From contig OY970284.1 of the NCBI GenBank assembly GCA_963715895.1, forward strand, positions 4,216,001 through 4,280,000: a stretch of DNA of 64,000 bases, in the 5' to 3' direction. Positions 61,036-64,000 of the stretch are shown piece after piece. A model generated the notes under the pieces. It saw only the letters and a program-made list of their open reading frames with translations, was not told the DNA's origin and made no database searches. A program made the position numbers and the translations under genes. Position 1 is the stretch's first letter; each line of letters begins with the position of its first letter. The stretch comes from JADGNZ01 sp963715895. GTDB lineage: Bacteria > Acidobacteriota > Thermoanaerobaculia > Gp7-AA8.

Positions 61036-63996
61036 ATGAAGGGTACCATCGCGTCCGCCTCGTTGCTCATCGTCCTGGCCGTCTCAGCGTCGGCCGAGGG
61101 ACAGGATGAGAAAGGGCGTATTGCTGTCGCCGCCGTTGTGACGACGCTGTCGCGATCGATGACCAGCGGACTGAACGGCCGTTACTCCTGCGTCTACGTA
61201 ACGGACGCTCGCGTCGAACCACCGAACGGCTCCGGGGACGTGCGCGTGGTCATCGACGGCTTTGCGGAACTGACGGGAAGCCACGTGGCCGCTTCGCTTC
61301 CGGCGAATTGGGACGTTCGACTCGAGCGCGCCGGAAAGGAATGGCGTGTCGCGCGGGTCGGTATCAGCGAAGCGTCGTTGGCCGACGCCTTGATCGCTGC
61401 CCGTACCGTAGCCGGGCGCGATCAGTTGCTGCTTGCACATCCGGACGCGGACCGGACCGAGCTGGCACGGCAGTTGTGCGACAAAGGATTCGCCATCGAC
61501 ACCGCCGGCGAATACGCGCGCGCGGAATCGATCGCCGAGGTGGCGTTGACCGTGGCCCGTGACGGCGGGGGCGACGATGCGCTGGCGCGCGCGATCTGGC
61601 TTCGCGGACGGGCGCGCGATGGCCAGGACCGCACAGACGAGGCCATCGCCGACTACGAGGAAGCGCGGCGGCTGGCGGAGCGTAGCGGCGATCGTGAAAC
61701 GGTCGCGGCATCGCTCGTCGGAATCGGAACATTGGCGATGCTTAAGGGCGACGATGCCGGCGGGGCGGCCACGCTCCATTCCGCACTCATCGAAGCGTTG
61801 GCCCTCGGCAACGACCGCATCGCTGCAACCGCACTTCTCATCCTCGGAAACCGGGAGAAGAACGCCGCTGATTTCGTCGCCGCTCTGCGCCTTTACGACG
61901 ACTCATCCGCTCGCGCCGAGCGTTCGGGCGATCTGGTCATCAACGCTGCCGCGCTGGCGAACAGCGGTCTCGTCTACGACAGGTTGAATGATTCCGACAT
62001 CGGCTCGCGCTACCTGCGGCGTGCCATCGCGCTGTATCGAAAGGCCGGCAACGTGCCCGGCGTCATTCGCAATCTACGCAATCTCGCGGCGGTCCAGTCC
62101 GAAGCCAAAGAGATCGGAGAGGCCCAGGTGACGCTCCACGAAATCGATCAACTCCTTGTCGCTCATTTCGATGCTCGCGTTGCCGCATATTGCGATTTGA
62201 CGCGCGCGCGAATCGCGCTGTGGCAGAACCGGCCGGCTCATGCGCAGCGTCTGTCCGAGCGGGCTTTGCGCGCCTCGCGCAACATTGACGACGAGCGGCT
62301 GACCGGAGGCGCGGCGCAGATGCTTGCGAACTCGTACAGGGCCGGCCATCACTACGTCGAGGCACTTCCTCTGTACGATGAGGCATTGCGGCTCGCGAAA
62401 TCACTGAACGACGTCGACACATATTGGCGTGCGCGAGGCGATCAGGCCGCAACGCTCCGCAGCCTCGGCCGAACGAAGGAAGCGAAGACAGCGGACCTTG
62501 ACGCCATCACCGTCGTCGAGGGCATCAGCGCGAACGTGCCCCGCGACTCTCTCGATCAACGATCCTTCTTTGAGGACGCGCGTACGCTCTATCGCGAGAT
62601 GTTCCGCCTCATCGCGCCGAGCGATCCCTCCGCGGCGCTGGAGTGGGAAGAGAAGGGGCGCGCCCGCATGCTTCTGGCCCTCCTCTCACGCGGACGTTCC
62701 GTGCCCGATGCGGAGATGACCGAACGGGAACGCGGCCAGCAGTCGCTGGTCGAGCGACGGCTGCGCGAGGCAAACTTGAAACTGCTCCGCGCCCGTATGC
62801 GGCCGGCCATCGATCGTGCACAACTCGCGGAGCTCACCGGCTCGGTCAAGCGCGCCCGCGTGGAGCGCGACGTCGTCATCTCGCGCATGAACCGTGACCG
62901 GCCCGAGCTGTCGTTGATGCGCGGCATCCTCGCGAGGCCTTCGGTGGCCGACCTGCAACGCAGCGTCCCGGCCGACAGCGTTATCCTCGAATACACCATC
63001 GCCAAAGACCGCATCTGGGTCATCGCCATTACCCGCGAGCACGTGCCACGCATCATTGGCATCCGCGGCGGCGAAGCGACGATCGATCGGAAGGTTGCGC
63101 GCTTTGTGGCACTCCTCGGCGGAGCCCAGCCCGGGCTGTCGTCACTCTCGCACGAGTTGTACGACCTCCTCCTGAAGCCGGTGACGCCGGAACTGCAAGC
63201 AAAAAGGACGATCTGCATCATCCCCGACGGCCAGCTCTGGAGGCTCCCCTTTCAAGCGCTGCTCGCCGACGATGGCCGGTATCTGATCGAACATCATCCG
63301 CTGTTCTACGCACCGTCCGCCGCGGTGCTCACCTGGTACGAGTCGCATGGGCCCGACCCCGCACCGCGGACTCTGCTCGCCATCGGCAATCCGGATCTCG
63401 GCGGCAACCGCGCGCTGTCCCGGCTGCCCGATGCGGAACGGGAGGCGCGAGCCATCGCGGCGATGTATGGCGGCTCGTCGCAACTGCTCACCGGCGCGGC
63501 CGCGACCGAGGCGCGATTCAAGTCTCTGGCACCGCAATTCCGGATCCTCCACCTGGCCACGCACGGCAGTTTCGACGACTTACAGGCGATGTACTCAAAT
63601 GTCGTTCTCGCGCCCGGCGCAACTGAGGACGGACTCCTCGAAGCCCGCGAATGGATCGGCCTCGGCATCCGCGCCGAGCTCGTCGTCCTCTCCGGCTGCG
63701 AAACCGGCCGCGGACAGCCGGTCGGCGGCGAAGGGGTGGTCGGGATGTCGTGGGCGCTGCTCGCCGCGGGATGCCCGAGGGCGGTCGTTGCGCAGACCAA
63801 CGTACCGGAAAGCACATCCGAGCTGATGATCGCCTTCCACCGCGAGTTGGCCGGCCGGTTGAAGAGCGACGGTTCATTCGACCCGCGCGCCGCAACCGAG
63901 GCGCTGCGTGACGCGCAACTGGCCATGCTGCGTGACAAGCGCTACGCGGAGCCGTTCCACTGGGCCGGCTTCATGCTCATCGGGCGGGGCTGGTGA
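61036..63996 (+). CDS. Secreted CHAT-domain protein with TPR repeats, complete
   Basis: 986 residues with a signal peptide (MKGTIASASLLIVLAVSASA). TPR-like helices from ~140 to ~560, a helical linker, then a CHAT domain (~640-986): CIIPDGQLWRLPFQALL, LHLATHGSF (His at 63562-63564), LSGCETGRG (Cys at 63697-63699) and ALLAAGCPRAVVAQTNV. Both dyad residues are intact. The signal peptide implies periplasmic or outer-membrane action. Divergent from the sigma/anti-sigma pair, which may control it. Confidence 0.93.
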   Translation: MKGTIASASLLIVLAVSASAEGQDEKGRIAVAAVVTTLSRSMTSGLNGRYSCVYVTDARVEPPNGSGDVRVVIDGFAELTGSHVAASLPANWDVRLERAGKEWRVARVGISEASLADALIAARTVAGRDQLLLAHPDADRTELARQLCDKGFAIDTAGEYARAESIAEVALTVARDGGGDDALARAIWLRGRARDGQDRTDEAIADYEEARRLAERSGDRETVAASLVGIGTLAMLKGDDAGGAATLHSALIEALALGNDRIAATALLILGNREKNAADFVAALRLYDDSSARAERSGDLVINAAALANSGLVYDRLNDSDIGSRYLRRAIALYRKAGNVPGVIRNLRNLAAVQSEAKEIGEAQVTLHEIDQLLVAHFDARVAAYCDLTRARIALWQNRPAHAQRLSERALRASRNIDDERLTGGAAQMLANSYRAGHHYVEALPLYDEALRLAKSLNDVDTYWRARGDQAATLRSLGRTKEAKTADLDAITVVEGISANVPRDSLDQRSFFEDARTLYREMFRLIAPSDPSAALEWEEKGRARMLLALLSRGRSVPDAEMTERERGQQSLVERRLREANLKLLRARMRPAIDRAQLAELTGSVKRARVERDVVISRMNRDRPELSLMRGILARPSVADLQRSVPADSVILEYTIAKDRIWVIAITREHVPRIIGIRGGEATIDRKVARFVALLGGAQPGLSSLSHELYDLLLKPVTPELQAKRTICIIPDGQLWRLPFQALLADDGRYLIEHHPLFYAPSAAVLTWYESHGPDPAPRTLLAIGNPDLGGNRALSRLPDAEREARAIAAMYGGSSQLLTGAAATEARFKSLAPQFRILHLATHGSFDDLQAMYSNVVLAPGATEDGLLEAREWIGLGIRAELVVLSGCETGRGQPVGGEGVVGMSWALLAAGCPRAVVAQTNVPESTSELMIAFHRELAGRLKSDGSFDPRAATEALRDAQLAMLRDKRYAEPFHWAGFMLIGRGW

Positions 63997-64000
63997 AACG

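Overview
The window is gene-dense, high-GC bacterial chromosome with one tRNA, no rRNA and no phage or plasmid backbone. The gene mix points to a Gram-negative, aerobic soil or sediment bacterium, most likely Acidobacteriota (Thermoanaerobaculia-like): CHAT-domain proteins with TPRs, a zinc-ribbon Ser/Thr kinase, tricorn-type protease, MacAB-type exporter, outer-membrane SPOR protein, tyrosinase, ArsN2-type acetyltransferase and many secreted proteins of unknown function. This placement is inference from gene content, not from a marker gene. LAYOUT. 1-5.9 kb: the 3' part of a CHAT/TPR protein coupled to an unknown partner, then a receiver-ATPase signalling protein and an amino-acid permease. 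6-12.4 kb (minus strand): transketolase, a beta-lactamase-fold hydrolase, NfeD and a stomatin-like SPFH protein; then a DUF5946-like protein and an M48 membrane protease. 12.4-18.5 kb: acetyltransferase, cytochrome-like protein, kinase, ExbD, an exact 64-bp tandem array, TetR, Uma2, and remnants of toxin-antitoxin genes interrupted by a MITE. 18.6-23.3 kb: a four-gene minus-strand locus resembling a highly divergent chaperone/usher fibre system. 23.7-31 kb: tricorn protease, MmcQ/YjbR protein, a 21-bp palindrome array, an SPFH protein with its GntR regulator, a nucleotidyltransferase with a broken partner, and YceH. 31-44.8 kb: a secreted repeat protein, a short GlpD-like oxidase, patatin, a pair of ABC exporters (one frameshifted), a thioredoxin/ABC-2 operon, an amidohydrolase and an ArsN2-like enzyme. 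45-52 kb: a metalloprotease-like TPR protein, a LipB-Nudix fusion with LipA, ferredoxin, a ferritin-like protein, a HesB-like protein, a Cys-rich peptide, HemB and tRNA-Met. 52-58 kb: tyrosinase and its coupled partner, truncated RhuM, and a MacAB-type exporter. 58-64 kb: a sigma-like factor and zinc-finger anti-sigma-like protein divergent from a second, complete, secreted CHAT/TPR protein. WORKING TOGETHER. lipB-nudix and lipA make lipoyl cofactors beside Fe-S and iron-handling genes. The two CHAT loci look like separate regulated or partner-coupled caspase-fold modules. The most striking non-genic feature is a family of intergenic hairpins built from short repeated words, for example GTTGTCGGTTATCGGTTGTC. 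They commonly abut stop codons, are sometimes nested inside one another, and in at least three places contribute coding sequence or a start codon.
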